A stretch of DNA of 64,000 nucleotides from Liolophura sinensis (taxonomy: Eukaryota > Mollusca > Polyplacophora > Chitonida > Chitonidae): contig NC_088295.1 of the NCBI RefSeq assembly GCF_032854445.1, positions 3,290,501 to 3,354,500 of the forward strand, in the 5' to 3' direction. Shown in pieces: positions 23,421-32,938 of this stretch. Numbering within the stretch: position 1 is the stretch's first letter; every line of letters begins with the position of its first letter. The position numbers and the translations under genes are program-made. The notes beneath the pieces are model-generated. The model was not told where the DNA came from. It did no database searches and saw nothing but the letters and a program-made list of their open reading frames with translations.

Positions 23421-24462
23421 GCAGTTCGCTACACACTTTCTCGGTCATTGGCTCATCCAGACTTCACAATCATCCCCTGAAAACAACATTTAATATTTTC
23501 TGGATGAGATTTGGGTCAGTGTCTTCCACTCCATTTGACAGTTTACCCTATTTCCAGGATTCATGACAGATGTACTTCTGGTCCCCACGGAGTTCCCTAC
23601 TGTAAACATGCAGCTTTTTATTCTTTGAAGCTTAGAGGCCTGCAGCGTCTTATATCTCTCCCTCACCCTCTGTGGACTGTGTTTCAAAGTGAGACAAAGT
23701 GAGTATAACTATCCTACTCGGAGCTCTCTAGGGTGTGGTATATAGTTCTCAAGGACAGATCTGAAGATAATTTTCATTGCACTGATGAGATAGGGAGTCA
23801 GCGAACAAGCAGTTCCTCTTTAAATTAAACCAAAAGTAAGCCACTCAGTATTTGACATAGACACATTAAAGCATCAGATGTTGAAATGGGTAAGAAATGG
23901 GTACTAAAGTACTCCACCAAGTTTGCATTAAAACACGTGTGCCACAAACTTCATCGACAAATTAAACTCTCCTGAAGTAATTCTGTGGAAGGAAACAAAT
24001 CCAGGAAAATCGACATAAAGAACGCCATATGGAATCATTTGACAAACTGTTAAATTTAACGGAAGAGACACATCGACCGCCTCGAAGTCGGGAGACCTGG
24101 TAACAAACCCCGGTGTCAGTTTAATATTACTGCCTGAGGTGTCAGGTCTGGTGTCCACAAGGACAGGCAGTATATGCACATACACCTAATGACTTCTCGT
24201 GGTCAAAAATTGTTAAGTATACTTAACAGATAACTTCCACAAATGACGAACTAATATGTGTACCAACCTTACAACGACGACACCTTGTTGACTTTATGTC
24301 TGCGTTGCTGACTAGATATCAACTACTTCATGGCACAGTTATCATGTGTTAATATGGCAACAGCGCACAGATCACATGGCAGGTTTAAGAACAAGTATCC
24401 TGGGTAAAGCAAGTGAACAAAAGGACAGTAGGTAAAACTGGAATACCTGCTATCTATCAGAG

Positions 24463-24857
24463 TACTGCTCGTCTGTAGCCTAAGCACTACTGCTCATCTG
24501 TAGCCTAAGCACTACTGCTCATCTGTAGCCTAAGCACTACTGCTCGTCTGTAGCCTAAGCACTACTGCTCATCTGTAGCCTAAGCACTACTGCTCATCTG
24601 TAGCCTAAGCACTACTGCTCATCTGTAGCCTAAGCACTACTGCTCGTCTGTAACCTAAGCACTACTGCTCGTCTGTAGCCTAAGCACTACTGCTCGTCTG
24701 TAGCCTAAGCACTACTGCTCGTCTGTAGCCTAAGCACTACTGCTCGTCTGTAGCCTAAGCACTACTGCTCGTCTGTAGCCTAAGCACTACTGCTCGTCTG
24801 TAGCCTAAGCACTACTGCTCGTCTGTAGCCTAAGCACTACTGCTCATCTGTAGCCAT
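24463..24857. repeat. 25-bp minisatellite, about 16 copies
   Basis: Near-identical copies of ACTGCTCGTCTGTAGCCTAA + GCACT; cores are exactly 25 bp apart. Variation is almost limited to TCG/TCA and one GCC/ACC, so the array is younger or better homogenised than its 31-bp relative. It sits at the same place in copy B as the 31/21-bp array in copy A and shares the core CTGCTCGTCTGTA.CCTA. Confidence 0.97.
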
Positions 24858-24869
24858 CAGTTGTGGCTA

Positions 24870-25530
24870 ATATCCGTATCTGTCAGCGTGCTGTCACGGT
24901 CTGCTGCCTGAGTATTGCCCGTCTAACTTAAATACCTTATACTCCTTAACTGTCAATGTGTTATACCCTACCCATTGGTGCGAGTCGTGCAATACCGTCC
25001 GGACAACAGCTGGCAGAAGCTCTGGTACAGCTTCTAGTTGGCCGAGGTTAGGTATAAAGACGTAATGATCTGCAATAGCCCAGTGCCAACAACGTACTAT
25101 TGGTAAATACGGACCGGAAACTGTCTCAAGACAAGCGATAATGGCTTCTCTTATCCTTGCTTGAGATCAGATAGTTCACATAGAGAATTATTTGTGATTC
25201 TGTCGAATTCTCTCGCTATAGTGTCCCAGTCTTTCACAGAGCTGTATTTCTTACACTTTGAGTGAATTCAGTAAACGTTTTTGAAGTAAACATAAGGAAA
25301 GAGTCTCTAACTTTATTTTCATGTGATCCTTTTTATTATTATTATTAAAGCTTCCTTTTTGTTCACTGTACATACAGAAATGACTAAGCAAACCATTTTT
25401 TCTTTCAATATTCGTATACCCGTAGGCAAAGTCCCACGGGGTTCTCTCCTGGATAACACAAACCACCGGGGACTTCCACTCAGCCAGAACTTCACTCAGC
25501 GATTAGTGCACTTGAGGATAGCAAGTTCTA
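24870..25530. other. right flank of the 25-bp array, no gene
   Basis: Matches 16700-17850 of copy A with many changes. No open frame is shared between the copies. Confidence 0.45.
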
Positions 25531-25545
25531 CTTACTCTAACATAT

Positions 25546-25717
25546 TTATTTATTTATTTATTTATTTGATTGAAATTTGATTGGTGTTCTACGCCGTACT
25601 CAAGAATATTTCACTTATACGACGGCGACCAGCATTATAGTGGGAGGGAACCAGGCACAGCCCGGGGGAAACCCACGACAATCCGCAGATTGCTGCCAGA
25701 CCTTCCCACTTACCACA
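25546..25717 (-). mobile_element. 5'-truncated tRNA-SINE with target duplication
   Basis: Minus-strand SINE: (TTTA)n tail, TTGGTGTTCTACGCCGTACT, CAAGAATATTTCACTTATAC and the GCCCGGGGGAAACCCACGAC region, ending GACCTTCCCACTTACCACA. AACATAT flanks both sides (25539-25545 and 25718-25724). Copy A has the unfilled site (TACTTACACTACCATCTCAG near 17850-17875). The insertion therefore postdates the duplication. Confidence 0.92.
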
Positions 25718-25859
25718 AACATATCAGTTCAGGCCTTGTCATCAGCAACATGCTTGTAGCTAAGCTCATAAGACGATTAACGGGTCGTACATCATTTCAC
25801 GTTCCCGTGCCACTTCCATACAGGATCTTTCTAGATGAACTTACGGACATTTAAATCAC

Positions 25860-26510
25860 ACACTGTATTCACGGGTATCAAATTGTCATTGACCTTTTTG
25901 CCTCAACTGATAAGGATTTTTGATTGAATAATTGATTTTTTGATAGGTTTATTTTTTCAACAGGTGCGAGAGCTATATTATTTATTTACCTTACATTATT
26001 GATATTAAGACCACTGCTACGGCAATGTATCGTGGTCAGTGTGACCGGCTGAAGTGTGAACATTGTCAGTCTACATTTCGGCCTGGGGCATATACCATGG
26101 ACAAAGCTTTGATTAGCATCGTTATGCCCGAATAGAGGCTGACTGATTGCATACAATCCTCATGTAACTATGTCCCTTTTCTCGATCATTGCAGCTCGTA
26201 GCAGAGTGAATATAGTGAGGCCAATACTACAGCACTTTTGTCAGATATTCTGTTACGTTCATTAAGGGTCTGAAACATGATCTACCACGGAATAAACACC
26301 GTACTTACGATGGCAATGACATGCCCTTTTGCGTCATATCCCTCTCGGGGTTAAACAAAAACTAAGACTGAAAATGATTTGCATTGTTTCCGCCATTGTT
26401 TCCGATAAAGTGTATATCGCAGCAGATAGAAACACTTGTAGATGTGTACAACCGAAGAGCCACTCCCAACGTGTCGCTAGTAGGTCATCTAGAGGTTCTT
26501 CTTATCTAGA
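25860..26510. other. unique part of copy B, no gene
   Basis: AT-rich; matches copy A 18000-18230 at the left. Nothing recognised beyond short frames. Confidence 0.4.
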
Positions 26511-26517
26511 CATGCTC

Positions 26518-26594
26518 GTGTGCGTGTGCGCGTGTGCGTGTGTGCGCGCGTGTGCGTGCGTGTGCGCGTGTGCGTGCGTGCGCGTGCGTTCGTA
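26518..26594. repeat. TG/CG dinucleotide microsatellite
   Basis: About 77 bp of alternating purine-pyrimidine (TGTGCGCGTGTGCGTGTG and similar), a sequence type able to form left-handed DNA. The open frames on both strands here (Cys/Val/Arg and Arg/Thr/His) are by-products. Confidence 0.95.
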
Positions 26595-27193
26595 GAGTTT
26601 ATTTCGTACTTAACAATTTTCCTTGTTTTTCCACATATACTGTGTCTATGGCAGGGCGAGTGCATGCCGCCAAAGTGCTGCCGCCACTGAAGTATCATGT
26701 CGAAGACACCAGGGCCTGACACCCCATCCAGTTACATTATACCAAAACCAGCCAATCAGTTCTGTTACTTTGCTCTAAACTCTCAGTACTGAGCCCAGTA
26801 AGCACAGAGCGATAATGACTGCATGGTTTTGACAGCGTTTACGATGTGAATCAGTTTACTCGGCTCGTGAACATAAAAGACTGTGTGACAGTCTATTTGT
26901 GGGGAGGAAGGCAATGTTAACTCCCCTATGATTGATACACTGACTGATAACAATCAATGGTAACGGGCAAATGGAATCCACCGCGGATGTCAGGAAATCG
27001 ATCTCTTATTAAAATATATGAGAAATTATCTCTAAGCTTATTGATCCAAAGAAGTATTTGATTAACTTAATAATCCAAGTACAGAAAACTACAACAACAG
27101 GTGATCAACTGGTGAACTTCCGCGAGCAGTGTAATGTTGTGCACAACGCCTGCACTCGAAGTATTTTGTGGAGAGAACTTCCAATCATGCAAA

Positions 27194-27255
27194 CCGGCCC
27201 CGATAGCACAGTTGGTATAACACTCCTTACGTTAAACCCCAAGCACTCACTCACT
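27194..27255 (+). mobile_element. 62-bp internally deleted SINE with target duplication
   Basis: The head CGATAGCACAGTTGGTATAA is joined directly to the tail ACGTTAAACCCCAAGCACTC; both ends match those of the longer SINE at 51167-51534, whose middle of about 300 bp is absent. CCAATCATGCAAA (27181-27193) and CCAATCATACAAA (27256-27268) flank it. Copy A has no insertion at this place (near 18593-18610). Confidence 0.88.
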
Positions 27256-27370
27256 CCAATCATACAAAATCTCTGAATCAGTGTAAAATATCAAGACAAC
27301 AGATGCCAAAAAGATAATATCAGCTGCGATGCAAAATTATCGAATCTAAATTCTGAAAATTCCCATGAAC

Positions 27371-28019
27371 TGACCAAAACATGTTCTCAAAGATGGCCTG
27401 GAACAATGGTCAGACATGATTTCAAACACCAGTACTTTGTAGTAGGTCCAGAATATCAGCTGAAAGAAGAAAAGGATGAAAGCGAGGGAATATTGATCTG
27501 CGCTAATGTCCACAGATCACCTGACGCAATAACGAAAGTCGGATGGTTTGTTTTATGAAACAAATAGCTTGAACAAAAACTTGATTAAAATTTTGATTAC
27601 CATTGCTTTAAAACAATTTGAGGCAGCTAAAATATTGTCACGAACACAAAGGACGCAAAATCAAAATGTAAAAACATGTGAGCTGTAAGTCTCAATCCGC
27701 TTCGCTAATCGAAAACAGGATGAATATCCGGTTCTTCAGCAAAATTTCGATTGGAACATGATTGCAAATCAAACTTTATTTTACCACTCACGAAATGAAG
27801 TGAGAAGAAATTAAAAAAGCATTCTTTTTCAGTTTTAAAGCTAACAAAGAAAGCAATGTGTTCAATACAATTTCGACAAGTAAATTAATGCGTTCATGTA
27901 GCAATGACCGTGATAGTTACTGTGATGTTAACAATTACAAGTGCTACAGCCAGGCCGTGCAGAATTGCACAAACAACATACTCTCTGTCGCCATATGCTG
28001 GACCCGAGTATCCAAAGGT
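27371..28019. other. unique sequence leading into the 28-bp array
   Basis: AT-rich beyond the duplication. The last 150 bp enter two open frames that continue into the next array (see the candidate CDS). Confidence 0.4.
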
Positions 28020-28632
28020 AGCGAGTACTGGGTACCCTCTCAGTCCAAGCGAGTACCCGATACCCTCTCAGTCCAGGCGAGTACTCGGTACCTTCTCAGT
28101 CCAGGCGAGTACACGGTACCCTCTCAGTCCAGGCGAGCACCCGATACCCTCTCAGTCCAGGCGAGCACCCGATACCCTCTCAGTCCAGGCGAGTATCCGT
28201 ACCCTCTCAGTCCAGGCGAGCACCCGATACCCTCTCAGTCCAGGCGAGCACCCGATACCCTCTCAGTCCAGGCGAGCACCCGATACCCTCTCAGTCCAGG
28301 CGAGTACCCGTACCCTCTCAGTCCAGGCGAGCACCCAATACCCTCTCAGTCCAGGCGAGCACCCGATACCCTCTCAGTCCAGGCGAGCACCCGATACCCT
28401 CTCAGTCCAGGCGAGTACCCGTACCCTCTCAGTCCAGGCGAGCACCCGATACCCTCTCAGTCCAGGCGAGTACCCGTACCCTCTCAGTCCAGGCGAGCAC
28501 CCGTACCCTCTCAGTCCAGGCGAGCACCCGTACCCTCTCAGTCCTGGCGAGCACCCGATACCCTCTCCAGGCAGTCCAGGCAGATTAATTATACTACTTT
28601 ATTGCGTTTCGCCCCTGCCGTTTCACTCCTGA
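27904..28632 (+). CDS. low-confidence candidate: secreted repetitive protein
   Basis: A 242-codon frame whose unique start, MTVIVTVMLTITSATARP, looks like a short signal peptide with cleavage after the Ala-rich end. It is followed by SLSPYAGPEYPK and then the translated 28-bp array (28-residue cycles containing YPLSPGEHP, IPSQSRRAPD and LSVQASTR). A second overlapping frame (27858-28646) is equally long. Because the unit is not a multiple of three, any frame entering the array stays open, so length is no evidence. The signal-like start and the resemblance of SLSPYAGPEYP to the repeat are the only points in favour. Confidence 0.15.
   Translation: MTVIVTVMLTITSATARPCRIAQTTYSLSPYAGPEYPKVASTGYPLSPSEYPIPSQSRRVLGTFSVQASTRYPLSPGEHPIPSQSRRAPDTLSVQASIRTLSVQASTRYPLSPGEHPIPSQSRRAPDTLSVQASTRTLSVQASTQYPLSPGEHPIPSQSRRAPDTLSVQASTRTLSVQASTRYPLSPGEYPYPLSPGEHPYPLSPGEHPYPLSPGEHPIPSPGSPGRLIILLYCVSPLPFHS
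28020..28575. repeat. 27-28 bp minisatellite
   Basis: About 20 copies of CCCTCTCAGTCCAGGCGAGC followed by ACCCGATA; several units have CCGTA instead of CCGATA and are one base shorter. The 27-bp units recur in groups (28195, 28310, 28425, 28475-28540), suggesting multi-unit duplication. Confidence 0.97.
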
Positions 28633-28985
28633 CTACTGCTATTTAAATGTTCCTGTGGAAACCTCATAAAGCCCTCTCCTGGTAGGAGTTCTACGAAGAG
28701 TTTTATTTTCATTTTATGATGGGTGTAATATTACAGTTATGAATTCCAATTCCCATAATTAATGAGTCATTTTAAGTTTCTCATTTATGTTAGATTTCTG
28801 TCAATTTACGATAGAGCTGTACTATACGATTCTTTGTCAAATTATATATAGGGTGCACAAAAATAAATACTTAGGGAAATTTTCAAGTTATAAATCTGCC
28901 TGTCATTTTCAACCAAATTACAGTGAGAAAGTCAAAATGTCATCAATAGAATAACAATACAACCTCATTCAGCCAAGACACCAGG
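28590..28985. other. AT-rich unique stretch
   Basis: No gene or element recognised. Confidence 0.4.
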
Positions 28986-28987
28986 TC

Positions 28988-29185
28988 ATATGTGGACGTT
29001 CGTCTAAACACCTGGTATTCCCGCCGTCTGCCATATATGGACGTTCATCTAAACACCTGGTATTACCGCCATCTGCCATATGTGGACGTTCATCTAAACA
29101 CCTGGTATTACCGCCATCTGCCATATGTGGACGTTCGACTAAACACCTGGTATTACCGCCATCTGCCATATGTGTTGGTCCATTA
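28988..29185. repeat. 45-bp tandem repeat, about 4.4 copies
   Basis: ATATGTGGACGTTCATCTAA followed by ACACCTGGTATTACCGCCAT and CTGCC, repeated exactly every 45 bp with few changes. The period is 15 codons, so both strands are open through the array (plus VDVHLNTWYYRHLPY; minus MADGGNTRCLDERPH). No start or splice context supports translation. Confidence 0.95.
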
Positions 29186-29219
29186 GCACACCTTTCACTG
29201 GCGATGGTTAACAACGCGC

Positions 29220-29570
29220 GTAATATATAGAATTTGCATGTTACAGTATCTTTTGATCATGTTTTACCCTCATAGATTCTGCAAACTTGCTATTTTCCTG
29301 ATTTCCATTATAAATGCATGAGTAGCCCAGAGAGCTGGAGAGGTTCAGACCTTTTGGCGAAGTACATAGAATATACGGATATTCCTTGAAAAATCTAAAA
29401 TCAACGCAAGGTTGTGGATGCTGTTATTCTTCCCTGTATGAGTAGGTTTCACGGATTGCTGAGTACAAATGATAAAGACGAGAATGACAGATTTCACTAA
29501 AAACGAGAAATACCTTCTCTACTACCTCACTTTCAGTTCATGCTCGGCCTATAATATATACTGTCTCTGG
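29220..29570. other. unique stretch, no gene
   Basis: Nothing recognised. Confidence 0.4.
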
Positions 29571-29571
29571 C

Positions 29572-30345
29572 ATCAGGGTAGACAATAGGCAGTGGTGTTT
29601 ACAAAGAGAATATCCTTACCATGTTTAATAATGAAGTATCCTGTAGACAAATGTTTTGATACAGACAACAGGCAGTGGTATCCCTGCCATTTTCTATGGC
29701 AGAATAAAACGAGTTGCAGAATAAAGAGTAATATCAACAACAACGACAGTGATAGTTGTCAAATTGTGATATGTGACCGGTGAAATACGTCCCCTTGCCT
29801 GTTTCATACCTCATACCTCAATCATGCAAATAATTAAAATTAAACAATTTTTTTGTCCCTTTGCACCATGGGTTAAGAACGGCCTGAAGACAAATATTTT
29901 ATGACAGACATCAGACATTGCGACGGGAATATCCTTACCATATTCTATGGTGAAATATCCTGTACATAATAGTTTTCACAGGCAATAGACAGTGGTGTCT
30001 ACCAAAGAGATTAATCTTACCCTATTCTTTGATGAAATCTTCTTTACACAAAAGTTTTGGCAGACAACAGATAATGGTGACTGCAGAGAGAATATCCTTA
30101 TCATGTTCTATGATGAAATGTCTTGTAAACAAAAGATTAACAGACAACAGACAGTGGTGTCTACCAATGAAATTAACAGTACCATATTCTATGATGAAAT
30201 GCCCTGTACGCAAAAGTTTGACAGACAGTACACAGTGGTGTCTATCAAAGAGAATAACCTTACCATATTCTATGACGAAATGCCCTGTGCACAATAGTTT
30301 GACACACAATAGACAGTGGCATTTGCAAAGAGAATAACCTTGATG
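29572..30345. repeat. 81-bp degenerate tandem repeat
   Basis: Units start at ACAGTGGTGTCTACCAAAGA, continue with TTACCATATTCTATGATGAA and end CAAAAGTTTGACAGACAACA. Good starts at 29590, 29672, 29911, 29991, 30072, 30153, 30234 and 30314 give a period of about 81 bp. A region of about 110 bp near 29770-29880 does not match the unit. The period is 27 codons, so plus frame 29992-30297 reads a 27-residue repeat (with IFYDEMPC). Old and diverged. Confidence 0.88.
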
Positions 30346-30349
30346 ACAT

Positions 30350-30600
30350 TGCAGACATTCCATGATGAAATGTCTGTAAAAGTTCTGTAACATAATTGCC
30401 GAATGTGCCGTGTTAATAAATATTGAACAACAAAATACACGCATATTTACCTTGATTTTTACATACCTAAATAATATGAAACTGAAGGGCACTCATAAAC
30501 TGTTTCATATGTGAAGTTAATTACATATCTCGACCGCCAAGTTTTCCCTTCAAATGGGGTAAGGAATCATCTCCAGTTCACATTCGCGACACAGACGTAT
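30350..30600. other. AT-rich stretch, no gene
   Basis: Nothing recognised. Confidence 0.4.
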
Positions 30601-30602
30601 CC

Positions 30603-30737
30603 TCTAACCAATTTACATTAACCAACCAAAAATCTAAAATTAGAGCCCGTTTGGAGTTACTCACAGGTAAATATCAATGTGGTAACCATGACAACCCCTG
30701 TGTTTGTCACAATAAACCCATTGTCAGCTGTTGCTGA
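30603..30737 (+). pseudogene. possible LINE reverse-transcriptase tail relic or small exon
   Basis: A 44-codon stop-bounded reading contains KIRARLELLTGKY and a Cys-rich end (CGNHDNPCVCHNKP). KxRxxLLTGxY followed by a Cys/His cluster is a pattern I associate with the C-terminal end of some non-LTR retrotransposon proteins. The match is loose and no 3' tail is visible; it could also be an unrelated exon. Confidence 0.22.
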
Positions 30738-30739
30738 AG

Positions 30740-32355
30740 CGTCTAGACGAGGAGAGCAGGCGCTGTGGAATTCTTTTAGCTGGCAAAACATGTCTTTTTA
30801 TTCTTGACACGAACTGTCCGTTTTCTTTTTCACGCGATACGTAATTCTTACGGGACATTTAAGATCTTCAGCTCATATATGCCTGGGAAAGTGTTGATAG
30901 ATCAGAGTTAACCATTCTGTTCGCGGCTATCTGACCATCTTCTCCTCGACACCTCTCGGAGCAGAAAACAAAATCGTTTTTTTTTTTAGAGATTTGCTTC
31001 AGTTTTTTCTTGTGTTTTTATTCGTTTTTCCGGACCAACCTGTCGATCCTTTACTCTTTTGCCACTGAATTCAATACGCCTGTACGTTTTTACTTTTTCA
31101 AAATCTGGCCTTGCAGTGTCAAAGCTCTGAAAACGAGGCGAAACCAAACTGACCAGTCTATTACGAAATACCCACTAACAAACTTGACAAATTCTTCAGA
31201 AAGACGGAAATAATATGAACGCCACTGCACAGAACACACTATTGGTTGTTGCATTTTATTTATTTTTCACAGTACAAGCTTTCTACAATATGTGCCTGAG
31301 ATTTTCGTTGTTCATGAATTTTTTGTTCCAAACCTAAACCATTGGATTAAGAAAAATGGCACAATTTGTTAGAATTTAACATGTTTAGGCAACAAAAGGT
31401 TGTGAATGTCAACACAGCAATTTAAAGATTAAATATTTTTTCAATATTCTTCCTTTGAGGTTTATAACGGCCTAATTGATAAACAAATAAAACCGTTGAA
31501 AACTGTACTTACGCTGGAACACCAGGCGTCGAGTAGTCAGGAGGAACTCCTTAGAAAATAAGGTGACTCATTGAAAATCATTGATTGAAATGGTTCTTTT
31601 TTTTACGGTGTAAGTGGCGTGCTTTACTTGCTAATGGTGACCTTTAGTATGATGTCAGATCAGCCCCTGAATGTAAAGAACATGACACATCACGTTCTTG
31701 TATTTAAATGGCTATTCTTGTGGTGATTTATTTAACGGATTGCGTGGCTGCACCAGTCAAGCTGTAAGACCGTTATCCTAATACGGCACGGAGAGATTAA
31801 CTAAGGACTGCTTAATAGATATTAAAGAGGAAAATAGCAGAAATCTTTCCATCTCTATCACGATTGACTCCCATTCATAAGGTCACGTTACTAATCATTT
31901 CTTGGAAAGGATCGCCCATACTGTGATGGTATTGGAGTACGGTTTCATAGTCAGATTGGAAACACTCAAGCTCAGAAAGTTGGAGAGGACAAAAATATAC
32001 CATTAGTCGATCTGTTTATTTTCATTATCAACATAAACAAGTTGGCTGACGTTTTAAGTCTCTACAACACACGACAGACAACTGCACAGTCATGAGAGTC
32101 CAAGTCCAAGTCTCTCAATTTATTTCTTATGTTTGTAAACACATTAGCCTTAAATGGTTCTTCAGCCAAACCACAGATAAGACTACACAAAAAGAATGAA
32201 GAATTAGGCTAAGGAGCTACATCTATCAGATTTAAATGTATGTTAAGTATTCAGCTATGTTAGATGTCACGGAAAGGCTGGCTAATACAGCAATATATGT
32301 TACAAATGACCAAAGCTCAGTGTTTTTATAAGACACTATTAATGTGAGCAGACCA
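30740..32355. other. unique sequence, no confident gene
   Basis: AT-rich. The longest frame (31010-31213, 67 codons) has a hydrophobic Phe/Leu-rich start but no other support. Confidence 0.4.
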
Positions 32356-32360
32356 ATCCA

Positions 32361-32774
32361 CATTCTGAGTGGAACAGCAGAAAGCATGTACTCCAGTATA
32401 GCTTCACGTTCCACTTCCGTGCCTCTCAACCCATTCCCTCCCTTCTCTCCGGTCTGGGTGCTACATTCTGAGTGGAACAGCAGAAAGCATGTACTCCAGT
32501 ATAGCTTCACGTTCCACTTCCGTGCCTCTCAACCCATTCCCTCCCTTCTCTCCGGTCTGGGTGCTACATTCTGAGTGGAACAGCAGAAAGCATGTACTCC
32601 AGTATAGCTTCACGTTCCACTTCCGTGCCTCTCAACCCCTTCCCTCCCTTCTCTCTGGTCTGGGTGCTACATTCTGAGTGGAACAGCAGAAAGCATGTAC
32701 TCCAGTATAGCTTCACGTTCCACTTCCGTGCCTCTCAACCCATTCCCTCCCTTCTCTCCGGTCTGGGTGCTACG
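32361..32774. repeat. 103-bp tandem repeat, 4 copies
   Basis: CATTCTGAGTGGAACAGCAG starts units at 32361, 32464, 32567 and 32670; each continues through CTCCAGTATAGCTTCACGTT and ends GTCTGGGTGCTA. Units are almost identical (CCCATTCC/CCCCTTCC, CTCCGG/CTCTGG), so the amplification is recent. Open frames on both strands follow from this and have no coding support. Confidence 0.97.
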
Positions 32775-32938
32775 GATCATTGCTCCCAGTCCTCCAAAAC
32801 CTTGGCCTTTAAGGTGGACCATCGGGTGAAGGAGTTCCAAAGAAAAAAATAAACCAAAACCATTTGACTTCCACAATGAACACGTCTGCTGTAGGAACAC
32901 CCACAACACTAAAGTCATGGGTGGGTGTGGTCTCAACT

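Larger units (their letters stand above)
18870..27370. repeat. segmental duplication, copy B
   Basis: Partner of 5700-18720 in direct orientation. It carries several later changes relative to copy A: a 1.9-kb gypsy-like fragment (about 20338-22258), an internal local duplication (23035-23420), a SINE with target duplication (25546-25717), a short SINE derivative (27194-27255), and a much smaller minisatellite (24463-24857) where copy A has 7.4 kb. Confidence 0.85.

Noticed and set aside
26329-26722. Frames of 77-88 codons on both strands around 26.5 kb
   Set aside because: They are driven by the TG/CG microsatellite.
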